DNA of 64,000 nucleotides from Proteobacteria bacterium SG_bin5 (GCA_002083475.1 LWDI01000092.1:1-64000), one strand, 5' to 3'; positions 53,245 to 62,604 are shown, counted from the stretch's first letter. Made by a program: numbers and translations. The notes: generated from the letters alone by a model not told the origin.

Positions 53245-53633
53245 TCGTCGACACGTCCGCCATGGTCGCCATGCTGCAGTTGGAACCGGAAGCGACCAGG
53301 TTTCTCCGGCTCTTGAGTAAACGCACCGACGTCAAAATGTCCGCCGGCAGCTATCTTGAGTGCGGGATCGTAATCGATCGGGAAAAGGATAGCCGAGCGA
53401 GTGCCAATCTCGACGCACTTATCGGCCGCCTACGCATTACGATCGAGCCGGTGACGCCCGAGCAAGCCCGCATCGCCCGCCAGGCCTATCGCGATTTCGG
53501 CAAGGGCAGCGGCCACCCCGCGCAGCTCAACTATGGCGATTGCTTCGCTTACGCGCTGGCGATCGAGCGCGGCGAGCCGTTGCTGTTCAAGGGGAATGAT
53601 TTCGCCGAGACCGGCGTCACGCGAGCCTTATGA
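53241..53633 (+). CDS. vapC: VapC-family PIN-domain RNase toxin
   Basis: 130 residues, ATG 53241. The acidic PIN residues D4, E40, D100 and D120 are all in place (IVDTSAMVAM, YLECGIV, LNYGDCFAYALA, LFKGNDFAETG). It would cleave RNA, probably tRNA or rRNA, unless bound by VapB. It is followed with an ATGA overlap by a small membrane protein, an uncommon third gene. Confidence 0.88.
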   Translation: MIVDTSAMVAMLQLEPEATRFLRLLSKRTDVKMSAGSYLECGIVIDREKDSRASANLDALIGRLRITIEPVTPEQARIARQAYRDFGKGSGHPAQLNYGDCFAYALAIERGEPLLFKGNDFAETGVTRAL

Positions 53634-53878
53634 AGCCGAAATTTTGGCGATTGCTTACAACCGCTATTCTCACGCTATGGACCATGGCGTCCATCGGTTA
53701 TCTTTTCCTCATCTGGGTCTCGATTCATCTCCTGAGCTTTCGGGGCTGCGCGGACGACGTGAGTCCCGAGCCTTGCGAAGCGGTTTTGCCCCGTGTGTTT
53801 TTCCTTCAAGCGCTGCTACCGACGCTTGCGATCTGGACTGTCGTCGCGTGGCTCACCCTTCGTCGTTGGAAGAGATAA
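53630..53878 (+). CDS. Small membrane protein coupled to vapC, unknown
   Basis: 82 residues from ATG 53630, overlapping the vapC stop by 4 bases; the next gene pccA starts just after its stop. Two hydrophobic segments (LLTTAILTLWTMASIGYLFLIWVSIHLLSF, FFLQALLPTLAIWTVVAWLTL). Lower GC, like vapBC, so it may have come with the module. No family recognised. Confidence 0.55.
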   Translation: MKPKFWRLLTTAILTLWTMASIGYLFLIWVSIHLLSFRGCADDVSPEPCEAVLPRVFFLQALLPTLAIWTVVAWLTLRRWKR

Positions 53879-56029
53879 ATGTTCACCAAAATCCTCATCG
53901 CCAATCGCGGCGAAATCGCTTGCCGGGTCATCCGCACCGCACGGCGCATGGGCCTCAAGACCGTCGCGGTCTATTCGGACGCCGATGCGCGCAGCCCCCA
54001 TGTGTTGATGGCGGATGAAAGCGTCCGGCTGGGGCCGGCGCCGGCGGCCGAGAGCTATCTCAAGGCCGAACTCATCCTGCTCGCGGCGAAGGAGACGGGC
54101 GCCGATTGCATCCACCCCGGCTATGGCTTCCTCTCCGAGCGCGAAAGCTTCGCCAAGGCCTGCGCCGAGGCGGGCATCGCTTTCGTCGGCCCGCCGCCGA
54201 ACGCGATCGCGGCGATGGGGGACAAGATCGAATCGAAAAAGCTCGCCAAGGCCGCCGGCGTCAACGTCGTCCCCGGCTATTTGGGCGAGATCGCCGATAC
54301 CGAGGAAGCGGTGCGGATCGCCGCCGAGATCGGCTTTCCGGTGATGATGAAGGCGTCGGCCGGCGGCGGCGGCAAGGGGATGCGGCTCGCCTATAGCGAG
54401 AAGGACGTGCGCGAAGGCTTCGAGGCGACCAAGCGCGAAGGCCTCGCGAGCTTCGGCGACGACCGCGTGTTCATCGAAAAATTCATCGAACAGCCGCGCC
54501 ACATCGAGATCCAGGTGCTCGGCGACCAGCATGGCAATATCGTCTATCTCGGCGAGCGCGAATGTTCGGTGCAGCGCCGCCACCAGAAAGTGGTCGAGGA
54601 AGCGCCGTCGCCCTTCGTCACGCCCGAGATGCGCCGCGCGATGGGCGAGCAGGCGGTCGCGCTCGCCCGCGCCGTCGGCTATTATAGCGCGGGCACGGTC
54701 GAGCTGATCGTCTCGGGCGCCGACACCAGCGGGCAGGGCTTTTATTTCCTGGAAATGAACACCCGGCTGCAAGTCGAGCATCCGGTGACCGAGGCGGTGA
54801 CGGGGCTCGATCTGGTCGAGCAGATGATCCGCGTGGCGGCGGGCGAGAAGCTGGGCTTCACCCAGGATGACGTGAAGCTCAATGGTTGGGCGATCGAGAA
54901 CCGGGTCTATGCCGAAGACCCCTATCGCGGCTTCCTGCCGAGCATCGGCCGGCTGGTGCGCTATCAGGCGCCCGAGCAGAGCGTGCCGGATTATCCCGAA
55001 AGGCCTTTCGGTCAGCCGCAACCGGAAACCCCGTTCGTGTCGAGCGAAGTCGAGACACGTGAACCGAGTGCCGCGCTTGAAGCACGCCCCTCGACTTCGC
55101 TCGGGGCGAACGGTGATATAGATGCGGCCGCTTATGTCCGCGTCGACGATGGCGTCGCCGAAGGCGGCGAAGTCAGCCGCTTCTACGATCCGATGATCGC
55201 CAAGCTCGTCACCTGGGCGCCGACGCGCGAGGCAGCGATCGACGCGCAGATCGCGGCGATCGACGAATTCGAGATCGAGGGGCCAGGGCATAATCTCGAT
55301 TTCCTGTCGGCGCTCATGCAGCACCCGCGCTTCCGCGAAGGGCGGCTGACCACGGGCTTCATCGCCGAGGAATATCCGCAAGGGTTCCAAGGCGCCCCCG
55401 CGAGCCCCGAGCTCACCCGCGCGCTCGCCGCGATCGCCGCCTTCGTCGCCACCGCCGAGGCCGATCGCGCGCGGCGGATCGATGGCCAGCTCGGCAAGCG
55501 CTTGCTCCCCCCGGCCGACTGGGTGGTGCGGATCGGCGGGGTCGATCACGCGGTCGAACTCGCGGAGGACGAGATCGCGGTCGATGGCGCGCTGCTCGAC
55601 ATGGACGTCGCCTATACCCCCGGCGACCGGCTGATCGAAGCGACGCTTTATGGCGAGGATGGCGAGACGCCCGCCGAGCGGCTGGTGGTGAAGCTCGCCA
55701 AGACGCGCGCCGGCTATAAGCTCACCGCGCGCGGCGCCGCCCATGTCGCGCGGGTGCTCCCGGCGCATGTCGCGCCTTATGCGCGCCACCTGATCGAGAA
55801 AGTGCCGCCCGATCTCTCGCGCTTCCTGCTCTGCCCGATGCCCGGGCTGCTCACCCAGCTGCACGTGACGGCGGGCGACCGCGTCGAAATCGGCCAGCCG
55901 CTCGCGGTGGTCGAGGCGATGAAGATGGAGAATATCTTGCGCGCCGAAAAAGCCGGCACGGTCAAGACACTTGCCGCGCGCCCGGGCGATAGTCTGGCGG
56001 TCGACGCGGTGATTTTGGAAATCGAATGA
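53879..56029 (+). CDS. pccA: Biotin-dependent acyl-CoA carboxylase alpha subunit (propionyl-CoA type), with repeat insertion
   Basis: 716 residues. The biotin carboxylase half has ASAGGGGKGMR, EKFIEQPRHIEIQVL, GTVELIVSG and EMNTRLQVEHPVTE. The biotinyl lysine is K682 in EAMKMEN near the C-terminus. A repeat adds about 30-40 residues around 380-415, between VRYQAPEQS and AYVRVDDGVAEGGEV, a surface part of the carboxylase C-terminal region. The nearby mutase gene favours propionyl-CoA as substrate; no beta subunit is in the window. Confidence 0.92.
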   Translation: MFTKILIANRGEIACRVIRTARRMGLKTVAVYSDADARSPHVLMADESVRLGPAPAAESYLKAELILLAAKETGADCIHPGYGFLSERESFAKACAEAGIAFVGPPPNAIAAMGDKIESKKLAKAAGVNVVPGYLGEIADTEEAVRIAAEIGFPVMMKASAGGGGKGMRLAYSEKDVREGFEATKREGLASFGDDRVFIEKFIEQPRHIEIQVLGDQHGNIVYLGERECSVQRRHQKVVEEAPSPFVTPEMRRAMGEQAVALARAVGYYSAGTVELIVSGADTSGQGFYFLEMNTRLQVEHPVTEAVTGLDLVEQMIRVAAGEKLGFTQDDVKLNGWAIENRVYAEDPYRGFLPSIGRLVRYQAPEQSVPDYPERPFGQPQPETPFVSSEVETREPSAALEARPSTSLGANGDIDAAAYVRVDDGVAEGGEVSRFYDPMIAKLVTWAPTREAAIDAQIAAIDEFEIEGPGHNLDFLSALMQHPRFREGRLTTGFIAEEYPQGFQGAPASPELTRALAAIAAFVATAEADRARRIDGQLGKRLLPPADWVVRIGGVDHAVELAEDEIAVDGALLDMDVAYTPGDRLIEATLYGEDGETPAERLVVKLAKTRAGYKLTARGAAHVARVLPAHVAPYARHLIEKVPPDLSRFLLCPMPGLLTQLHVTAGDRVEIGQPLAVVEAMKMENILRAEKAGTVKTLAARPGDSLAVDAVILEIE
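55031..55113. repeat. Palindromic repeat inserted in frame in pccA
   Basis: CCGTTCGTGTCGAGCGAAGTCGAG pairs with CTCGACTTCGCTCGGGGCGAACGG. The closest match is the intergenic copy at 17808-17891. The reading frame remains open across it, encoding mostly Ser, Glu and Ala residues. Confidence 0.88.
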
Positions 56030-56178
56030 TTGTCCAACGCTGTCGGCGGCGAAAATTGTGGATAAGCGTAACGGGTTCGAAAATTAGCATCTTTCGCCGG
56101 CCCACGAAGTCATTATAGCCGAAACCAAGCTGGTCGCGACAAAAGGCGACAAACGGGGGGTTGCGGGGGGCGTTTTGC

Positions 56179-57663
56179 ATGGGTCAAACAGTCGGCATGG
56201 TCCGAAGCTGGCTGGCTATCGCCGCGCTCCCGCCGCTCGCCGCTTGCGCGGTCGGCCCCAATTATCGCCCGCCCGCGCCGGCGACGCTCGGCGTGCCCGC
56301 GGCCTTTTCGACCCCCGCGCCGGAGGGCGCGCGGCCCGATCTGTCGCGCTGGTGGACCAATTTCGGCGACCCCCAGCTCGAGGCGATCGTCGCGGCGGCG
56401 CTCAAGAATAATCTCGATATCGCGCAAGCCGTGTCGCGGCTGCGCCAGGCGCGCGAGGCGCTGATCCAGCAACGCGCGGGGCTGTTCCCGACGCTCACCG
56501 CAACCGACAGCTATTCGCGGCTGATCAATATTCGCGGCCGCACGGCGGGGCAGTTCACCGCCGCCGGGGCGGTCACCGAAAATTATGCGCTTTCGGGCGA
56601 CGTGGCGTACACGGCGGACATTTTCGGCGGCGTTCGGCGCGGAATCGAGGCGGCGCGCGGCAGTTACCAAGCGAGCGGCTATGATCTGGCGCAAGTCCAG
56701 GCGACGGTCGCGAGCGAAGTCGTGCGCAATTATATTCTCGCGCGCGCGGCGCAAGCCGGGGCCGAGATCGCGCGCGGATCGCTGCGCGTGCAGGACGAAA
56801 ATCTGGAAATCGCGGGCTTCCGCGTGCAGGCCGGGCTCGTTTCCTCGCTCGATGCCGAGCAGATCCGGGCGCAACGCGCGCAAACCGCGACCCAGGTGCC
56901 GAGCTTCGACCAAAGCTTCGAGCAAGCCGCCAACCGGCTCGGCGTGCTCACCGGCCAGGCCCCGGGGTCGCTCAAGGCCGAACTGTTCGCGACCAAGCCG
57001 ATCCCGCAAGGGCCGGCGGCGGTGCCGGTCGGGCTCCCCGCCGATTTGCTGCGGATGCGCCCCGACGTTCAAAGCGCCGAGCGCAATCTCGCCGCCGCCA
57101 CCGCGCGCATCGGCGTCGCCAAGGCGCAATTGCTGCCGCAGCTGACGCTGAGCGGAGGCATCAATTCGAACGCGCCCTCGTTCGATCGCTTGACCGATTT
57201 GATCACCGGCCGCGTCTTCGCCCAGCTCGCGCAGACGATCTTCGATGCCGGGCGCAACCGCGCGGTGCTCCGCTCGAACCGCGCGGCGGCCGAACAGGCG
57301 TTCGGCGCTTACAAGGCCGCCGTGCTCACCGCGCTCGAGGATGTCGAGAATGCGCTCACCGCGTTGCGTACGGCGCAGGCGCGGCGCGCCGAATTCGCGG
57401 TCGCGGCGGAGGCGTCGAGCAACGCCGCGCTGCTCGCGCGCAGCCAATATCGCGCGGGGCTGACCGACATCACCACGCTGAACACCGCCGAGGCGGCGCT
57501 GCTGACCTCGCAATCGGGCCTCGCCCAGGCCAAGGCCGACGAGGCGCAAGCGCTGCGCCAGCTCTATCTCGCGCTCGGCGGCGGGTGGAATGCCGATGCC
57601 CCGCCGCCGACCGCTCAACCCCTGAAACATGGCGACGGCCAACCGCCGCGCCCCGCCCAGTGA
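56179..57663 (+). CDS. NodT-type outer-membrane efflux lipoprotein (TolC family)
   Basis: About 494 residues from ATG 56179, which has GGGGGG upstream; TTG 56161 and ATG 56197 are alternatives. The signal and lipobox LAACAVGPNYRPP precede two outer-membrane efflux domains (LDIAQAVSRLRQAREALIQQRAG, RMRPDVQSAERNLAAATARIGVAKAQLLP). It forms the outer channel for the MacAB-type genes that follow in the same direction. NodT-like lipoproteins are common with RND pumps too; here the ABC partners argue for a MacAB-type complex. Confidence 0.9.
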   Translation: MGQTVGMVRSWLAIAALPPLAACAVGPNYRPPAPATLGVPAAFSTPAPEGARPDLSRWWTNFGDPQLEAIVAAALKNNLDIAQAVSRLRQAREALIQQRAGLFPTLTATDSYSRLINIRGRTAGQFTAAGAVTENYALSGDVAYTADIFGGVRRGIEAARGSYQASGYDLAQVQATVASEVVRNYILARAAQAGAEIARGSLRVQDENLEIAGFRVQAGLVSSLDAEQIRAQRAQTATQVPSFDQSFEQAANRLGVLTGQAPGSLKAELFATKPIPQGPAAVPVGLPADLLRMRPDVQSAERNLAAATARIGVAKAQLLPQLTLSGGINSNAPSFDRLTDLITGRVFAQLAQTIFDAGRNRAVLRSNRAAAEQAFGAYKAAVLTALEDVENALTALRTAQARRAEFAVAAEASSNAALLARSQYRAGLTDITTLNTAEAALLTSQSGLAQAKADEAQALRQLYLALGGGWNADAPPPTAQPLKHGDGQPPRPAQ

Positions 57664-57667
57664 GACG

Positions 57668-59044
57668 ATGATGGCCGATCAAAGCGCTGATCTCGATGCT
57701 TTTCTTGGGGTGAAGCCGGTGCCCGCCTGGCGCCGCTTGCTGAAATGGGGACTGATCGCGATCGGCGTGGTGCTGCTCGCGCTGCTCGGGATGCGGCTGC
57801 TGCGCCCCGCCGAGAAGACGCAATATCAAACCGAGACGATCGCGCGCGGCGACCTGAACGTCTCGGTCTCGGCGACCGGTAAGCTCGCGCCGACCAACCA
57901 AGTCGATGTCGGCTCCGAAGTCTCGGGCCTGGTCTCGAAAGTGCTGGTCGACGTCAATGATCGGGTGGTGAAGGGCCAGCCGATCGCGCTGATCGATCCC
58001 TCGCGCTTCCGCGACGCGGTCAATCAGAGCCGGGCGCAGCTCGCCGCCAATATCGCCGCCGTCGCCCAGGCGCGCGCGACGCTCGCGCAATCGAGCGCGC
58101 AGCTCCAGCGGCTGGAGGAAGTGAGCAAGGCCTCGGGCGGGCGGGTACCGTCCAAGACCGAGATGGACCAGGCGATCGCCGACCGTAACCGCGCGGTCGC
58201 CAATTTGCGCGCCGCCGAGGCGAATGTGACGCAAGCGCGCGCGGGGCTTTCGTCGAACGATTATAATCTGGTGCGCGCGGTGATCCGCTCGCCGGTGAAC
58301 GGCGTGGTGCTCGCGCGCCAGGTCGAGCCCGGCCAGACCGTCGCCGCCGCGTTCAATACGCCGACGTTGTTCGTGATCGCCGAGGATCTGACGCGGATGA
58401 AGCTGGAAGTCGCGATCGACGAGGCCGATGTCGGCGAAGTCGAAGCCGGGCAAAAGGCGCGCTTCACGGTCGACGCCTTCCCGGGCGAGACTTTTCCGGC
58501 GACGATCACCCGCGTCGATCTCGGCTCGAATCTCTCGGCGCAATCGAGCAGCACCACCACGACCACCGCGAGCACGAGCAACCAAGTGGTGAGCTATAAC
58601 GCGGTGCTCGCGGTCGATAATCCCAAGCTGCGGCTGCGCCCGGGGATGACCGCGACCGCCGACATCACCACCACCGAGAAGACCAACGTCCTGCTCGTCC
58701 CCAACGCCGCCTTGCGCTTCCGCCCGAGCGAGGGGAATGGCGCGGCGAGCGGCGGCGGCGGGATCGCGGGCGCGCTCGGGCCGCCGCGCTTCCGCCGCGG
58801 CGATCAGCAGCGCGGCGCGACGCTCACGCGCGGCGCGACGCAGAGCGTCTATGTCCAGCAGGCCGATGGCGGCCTGAAGGAAGTCGAGGTGGTGACCGGC
58901 AACAGCAACGGCACCGTGACCGAAGTGCTCGGCGGCGGGCTCAAGCCGGGGATGAAAGTCGTCACCGCCCAACTCGCGGCCGGCGCGAGCAAGCGCGGCG
59001 GCGCGGCGGGAGCGGGCGCGAGTGGGGGCGGCGGTGGCCGCTGA
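57668..59044 (+). CDS. macA: MacA-like periplasmic adaptor
   Basis: 458 residues from ATG 57668. One N-terminal membrane anchor (WGLIAIGVVLLALLGMRLL), biotinyl-lipoyl-like domain (SATGKLAPTNQVDVGSEVSGLVSKVLVDVNDRVVKGQPIALID), a helical hairpin (about 110-190) and beta-barrel/MP domains. It ends in a Gly-rich tail (AGAGASGGGGGR). The tail and SerThr run near residue 300 are unusual low-complexity additions. It bridges the inner-membrane pump and the outer channel. Confidence 0.89.
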   Translation: MMADQSADLDAFLGVKPVPAWRRLLKWGLIAIGVVLLALLGMRLLRPAEKTQYQTETIARGDLNVSVSATGKLAPTNQVDVGSEVSGLVSKVLVDVNDRVVKGQPIALIDPSRFRDAVNQSRAQLAANIAAVAQARATLAQSSAQLQRLEEVSKASGGRVPSKTEMDQAIADRNRAVANLRAAEANVTQARAGLSSNDYNLVRAVIRSPVNGVVLARQVEPGQTVAAAFNTPTLFVIAEDLTRMKLEVAIDEADVGEVEAGQKARFTVDAFPGETFPATITRVDLGSNLSAQSSSTTTTTASTSNQVVSYNAVLAVDNPKLRLRPGMTATADITTTEKTNVLLVPNAALRFRPSEGNGAASGGGGIAGALGPPRFRRGDQQRGATLTRGATQSVYVQQADGGLKEVEVVTGNSNGTVTEVLGGGLKPGMKVVTAQLAAGASKRGGAAGAGASGGGGGR

Positions 59045-59735
59045 CGACGCCCCGCTCATCCGCCTGCGCGGCGTGAGCAAAACCTATGGCCAGGGCGCGA
59101 CCGCGTTCCAGGCGCTGAAGGGCGTCGATCTGGAGATCGCGCGCGGCGATTTCGTCGCGGTGATGGGTCCCTCGGGCTCGGGCAAATCGACGACGATGAA
59201 CATCCTCGGCTGTCTCGACGTGCCGAGCCAGGGCGAGTTTCTGTTTCGCGGCGTGCATGTCGAGCGGCTCGATCGCGACCAGCGCGCGCTGATGCGGCGC
59301 AAATATCTCGGCTTCGTCTTTCAGGGCTTCAATCTGCTCGCGCGCACCACCGCGCTCGAAAATGTCGAGCTGCCCTTGCTTTATCGCGGCGACGCCGCGC
59401 GCGAGCGCCACGCGACCGCGATGGCGGCGCTCGACAAGGTCGGCCTGAAGCCCTGGTGGGATCACACGCCCGCCGAGCTTTCGGGCGGCCAGCAGCAGCG
59501 CGTCGCGATCGCCCGCGCGATCGTCACCAACCCCGATGTGCTCCTCGCCGACGAGCCCACCGGCAATCTCGACAGCGAACGCTCGATCGAGATCATGCAG
59601 CTGCTCACCGACTTGAACCGCACCAGCGGGATCACCGTGCTGATGGTGACGCACGAGCCCGACATGGCCGCCTTCGCCAACACCATCGTCCATTTCAAGG
59701 ACGGGCTGGTCGAGCGGATCGAGCGGAGGCACTGA
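59034..59735 (+). CDS. MacB-type ABC exporter ATPase
   Basis: 233 residues from GTG 59034 (GGGGG five bases upstream), although GTG 59022 in the same frame is possible. Walker A GPSGSGKSTTMNIL, Q-loop FVFQGFNLLARTTALENVELP, signature LSGGQQQRVAIARAI, Walker B LLADEPTGNLD and H-loop VTHEPDM identify the MacB/LolD ATPase class. It overlaps the adaptor gene and the permease gene. Confidence 0.92.
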   Translation: MAADDAPLIRLRGVSKTYGQGATAFQALKGVDLEIARGDFVAVMGPSGSGKSTTMNILGCLDVPSQGEFLFRGVHVERLDRDQRALMRRKYLGFVFQGFNLLARTTALENVELPLLYRGDAARERHATAMAALDKVGLKPWWDHTPAELSGGQQQRVAIARAIVTNPDVLLADEPTGNLDSERSIEIMQLLTDLNRTSGITVLMVTHEPDMAAFANTIVHFKDGLVERIERRH

Positions 59736-60943
59736 TGTTCTGGACCACGCTCACCCTCGCCCTGCGCTCGATCGCGCGGCACAAATTGCGCTCTTTCCTC
59801 ACGACGCTCGGCATCATCATCGGCGTGGCGGCGGTGGTGACGATGGTGACCTTGGGCCAGGCGACGACCAAGGCGGTGCAGGCGTCGATCTCCTCGCTCG
59901 GCAACAACATTTTGCAGGTGCGCCCCGGCCAGGGTTTCGGGCGCGGCGGCGGCGGCCCGCGCCCGTCTCTGTTCAAGACCGAGGACGTCGAGGCGATCCG
60001 CAAGCAGATCGCGGGCGTGCGCGTCGTCGCCGACGAAGCGCAGACGACCGGCACCGCGATTTATGAAGGCGCCAATTGGTCGACCACGGTGAACGGCACG
60101 ACCAATGATTTCTTCCGCGTCAACCCCTGGCCGCTCGCCTCGGGCCGCGAATTCACCGATGCCGAGGTGAAGGCGGGCAAATCGGTTTGCATCCTCGGCA
60201 ATACGGTGAAGAAGAACCTCTACCGCGACAAGGACCCGGTCGGCACGCGGATGCGGATCGCCGGGATCAGCTGCACCGTGATCGGGGTGTTGATCGCCAA
60301 GGGGCAGGCGGGGTTCGGCGCCGATCAGGACGATCTGGTGGTGATGCCGATCAAGGCGGTGCAACGCCGGCTGACGGGCAATCGCGACGTCGGCGTGATG
60401 CTGGTCGGCGTCGATGACGATTATTCGACCGCGCAAGTGCAAGCCTCGATCACCGCGCTGCTGCGCGAGCGGCGCAACATCACCGCCGGCAAGGAAGATG
60501 ATTTCTTCATCTTCGACACGACGCAGATCCAGCAGACGCTCACCCAATCGACGACCTTGCTCACCGGCATCGTCTCGGCGGTGGCGGCGATCAGCCTGGT
60601 GGTGGGCGGGATCGGGATCATGAACATCATGCTCGTCTCGGTAACCGAGCGGACGCGCGAGATCGGCATTCGTCTGGCGATCGGCGCGGTCGCGCGCGAG
60701 GTGCTGATGCAGTTCCTGGTCGAGGCGATCGCCTTGTCGTGCCTGGGCGGCCTGATCGGGCTGGTGCTCGCGCAGCTGGTGATCCTGGGGCTGACCCCGC
60801 TGCTCAAGGTGAGTTATTTGTTCGATCCGCAGATCAACATCATCGCCTTCGTGATCTCGGCGGTGATCGGCGTGGTGTTCGGCTTCTTCCCCGCGCGCCG
60901 CGCGGCGAGCCTGAACCCGATCGACGCGCTGCGGCACGAATAG
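59735..60943 (+). CDS. macB: MacB-type ABC exporter permease
   Basis: 402 residues from ATG 59735. One N-terminal membrane segment (LRSFLTTLGIIIGVAAVVTMV), a large periplasmic MacB_PCD domain (about 50-260), then FtsX-type membrane helices with GIGIMNIMLVSVTERTREIGIRLAIGA. The E. coli MacB ATPase and permease are one chain; here they are two. It should export a peptide, macrolide, lipid or siderophore-like molecule. Confidence 0.92.
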   Translation: MFWTTLTLALRSIARHKLRSFLTTLGIIIGVAAVVTMVTLGQATTKAVQASISSLGNNILQVRPGQGFGRGGGGPRPSLFKTEDVEAIRKQIAGVRVVADEAQTTGTAIYEGANWSTTVNGTTNDFFRVNPWPLASGREFTDAEVKAGKSVCILGNTVKKNLYRDKDPVGTRMRIAGISCTVIGVLIAKGQAGFGADQDDLVVMPIKAVQRRLTGNRDVGVMLVGVDDDYSTAQVQASITALLRERRNITAGKEDDFFIFDTTQIQQTLTQSTTLLTGIVSAVAAISLVVGGIGIMNIMLVSVTERTREIGIRLAIGAVAREVLMQFLVEAIALSCLGGLIGLVLAQLVILGLTPLLKVSYLFDPQINIIAFVISAVIGVVFGFFPARRAASLNPIDALRHE

Positions 60944-60965
60944 GGCATCGAACGCGCAATCTGAA

Positions 60966-61052
60966 CCGTTCGCCCTGAGCTTGTCGAAGGGCTGCCCTTC
61001 CTTACGCCCGATGATAGGAAGAACGGTGCTTCGACAGGCGCAGCACGAACGG
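60966..61052. repeat. Palindromic repeat, CCGTTCG/CGAACGG type
   Basis: CCGTTCGCCCTGAGCTTGTCGAAGG is roughly inverted to CTTCGACAGGCGCAGCACGAACGG. It lies between the convergent permease and nucleotidyltransferase genes, the same kind of place as the copy at 1479-1564. Confidence 0.8.
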
Positions 61053-61095
61053 CGGTAATGGGAATTTGATCTAACGCGACTCGCTCCAGGGCCGC

Positions 61096-61665
61096 TCAAA
61101 CCAACGCCCGCAACCGTTCCAAATCCTCGGGCGTGTCGATGTCGATCAGCTCCGCCGGGCTGGTGACGACATGCTGCCCGCCCTGGATCAGCGCGCGCGC
61201 GCCCGCGTCGCCTTCCAGCGCTTCCAGTTCGGCGAAGCGGCCGGCGGCGAAGAGCGCGGGGGGCGAGGGGCGGTGGCCGTCGCTCGAGGCGATCACCGCG
61301 TCGGCGCAGCGCGCGGCGTCGAGCAGCCGGTAGATCTGCGCCGAGGTGACGCGCGGCATATCGGCGAGCGCGATGACGAGCGCCGCCGCGCCCTGTTCGC
61401 GCGCCGCCCGCGCCGCGAGCCGCACCGAGCCTGAAAGCCCCGCCTCCGGGGCCGGGTTCTCGATCCGCGCATATCCGGGGAAGTCGACCGCCGTCGCCGA
61501 GACGATCGCGACGCGCGCGAGGAACGGCACCGCCTCGAGCGCGGTCACGGCATGGCGCGCGAGCGGCGCGCCCAGGAAATCGGCGGCGAGCTTGTCCTCG
61601 GCGCCGAAACGCTCGGAACGCCCGGCGGCGAGCAGCGCGAGCAGCGCGCGGCTAGCGTCGACCAT
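61096..61665 (-). CDS. MobA/MocA-like molybdenum-cofactor nucleotidyltransferase
   Basis: 189 residues. LLAAGRSERFGAEDKL (the LAAGxSxRxG motif), LADMPRVT and PSPPALFAAGRFAELEALEGDAGARALI are typical of the MocA/NTP_transferase_3 group that adds CMP or GMP to molybdopterin. Motif spacing and neighbours suggest MocA, serving the xanthine-dehydrogenase-type enzyme next door. Its start overlaps the xdhC gene end by 14 bases. Confidence 0.88.
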   Translation of the reverse strand: MVDASRALLALLAAGRSERFGAEDKLAADFLGAPLARHAVTALEAVPFLARVAIVSATAVDFPGYARIENPAPEAGLSGSVRLAARAAREQGAAALVIALADMPRVTSAQIYRLLDAARCADAVIASSDGHRPSPPALFAAGRFAELEALEGDAGARALIQGGQHVVTSPAELIDIDTPEDLERLRALV

Positions 61666-62566
61666 TGAACGCCCCCACCATCGCGGCGGCGATCGACAGC
61701 GCGATCTCGGCGGGGCCGATAGCGCCGATGTCGAGCCCCACCGGCGCGTCGATCCGGGCGAGCGCGTCGTCGCCTACCCCCGCCGCGCGCAGCCGCTCGA
61801 TCCGCGCGGCGTGGCTGCGCCTGGAACCCAAGGCGCCGACATAAGCGGCGGGCGAGGCGAGCGCGGCGGTGAGCGCGGGGTCGTCGATCTTGATGTCGTG
61901 GCTCAAGGTCACGATCGCGGTCGCCGGATCGGGCCCGAGCGCGCCGATCGCTTCATCGGGCCAGCGATCGTCGAGGGTCACGCCGGGGAAGCGCTCCTCG
62001 GTCAGGAAGCGCGCGCGCGGATCGATCACCGTCACCGCGATGCCGAGTTCGCGCGCGAGTCCGGCGAGGCTCTGCGCGATCTGCACCGCGCCGACGATCA
62101 ACAGCCGGCGCGGCGGATCGTAGCGGTTGACGAAATCGCCCGAGCTCCCTTCGCGCGACTGGCCGCTCGCGAAATCGGTGGCGACGCTCAGCGCCTGGCC
62201 GCGCGCGCGCGCCTCGGCGATCGCGACGAAGAGCGCGGGGGGGAATCCGGCGTCGCGCACGGGCTGGACGAACACGTCGATCTCGCCGCCGCACGGCAGC
62301 CCGACTTCCCAGGCGGCCGCGTCCGCCACGCCATAATGTTTGAGCACCGCCGGCGCCCCGGCGATCACCTCCGCCGCCGCCGCGAGAATGTCGCTTTCGA
62401 CGCAGCCGCCCGAGACCGAGCCTTCGAAGCGGCCATCCTCATGCACCAGCATATGGCTGCCGCGCGGGCGCGGCGCCGAGCCCCAGGTCGAGACCACGGT
62501 CGCGAGCGCGAGGCGAGCGCCGGACCAAGCGGCGGCGGCGGCGAGGACGGAGTCGTTATCGGCCAT
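61652..62566 (-). CDS. XdhC/CoxI-family molybdoenzyme maturation protein
   Basis: 304 residues. The N-terminal XdhC domain has TVVSTWGSAPRPRGSHMLVHEDG and SVSGGCVESDI; the C-terminal Rossmann domain has LLIVGAVQIAQSLAGLARELG and ALGSRRSHAARIERLRAAG. These proteins bind molybdenum cofactor and insert or sulfurate it in xanthine-dehydrogenase-family enzymes. It sits between the nucleotidyltransferase and the partial large subunit. Confidence 0.91.
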   Translation of the reverse strand: MADNDSVLAAAAAWSGARLALATVVSTWGSAPRPRGSHMLVHEDGRFEGSVSGGCVESDILAAAAEVIAGAPAVLKHYGVADAAAWEVGLPCGGEIDVFVQPVRDAGFPPALFVAIAEARARGQALSVATDFASGQSREGSSGDFVNRYDPPRRLLIVGAVQIAQSLAGLARELGIAVTVIDPRARFLTEERFPGVTLDDRWPDEAIGALGPDPATAIVTLSHDIKIDDPALTAALASPAAYVGALGSRRSHAARIERLRAAGVGDDALARIDAPVGLDIGAIGPAEIALSIAAAMVGAFNGRR

Positions 62567-62604
62567 GGTTTTGGTCCCGTGGTTGATCTTCTGTCGAGCT
62601 GCTG

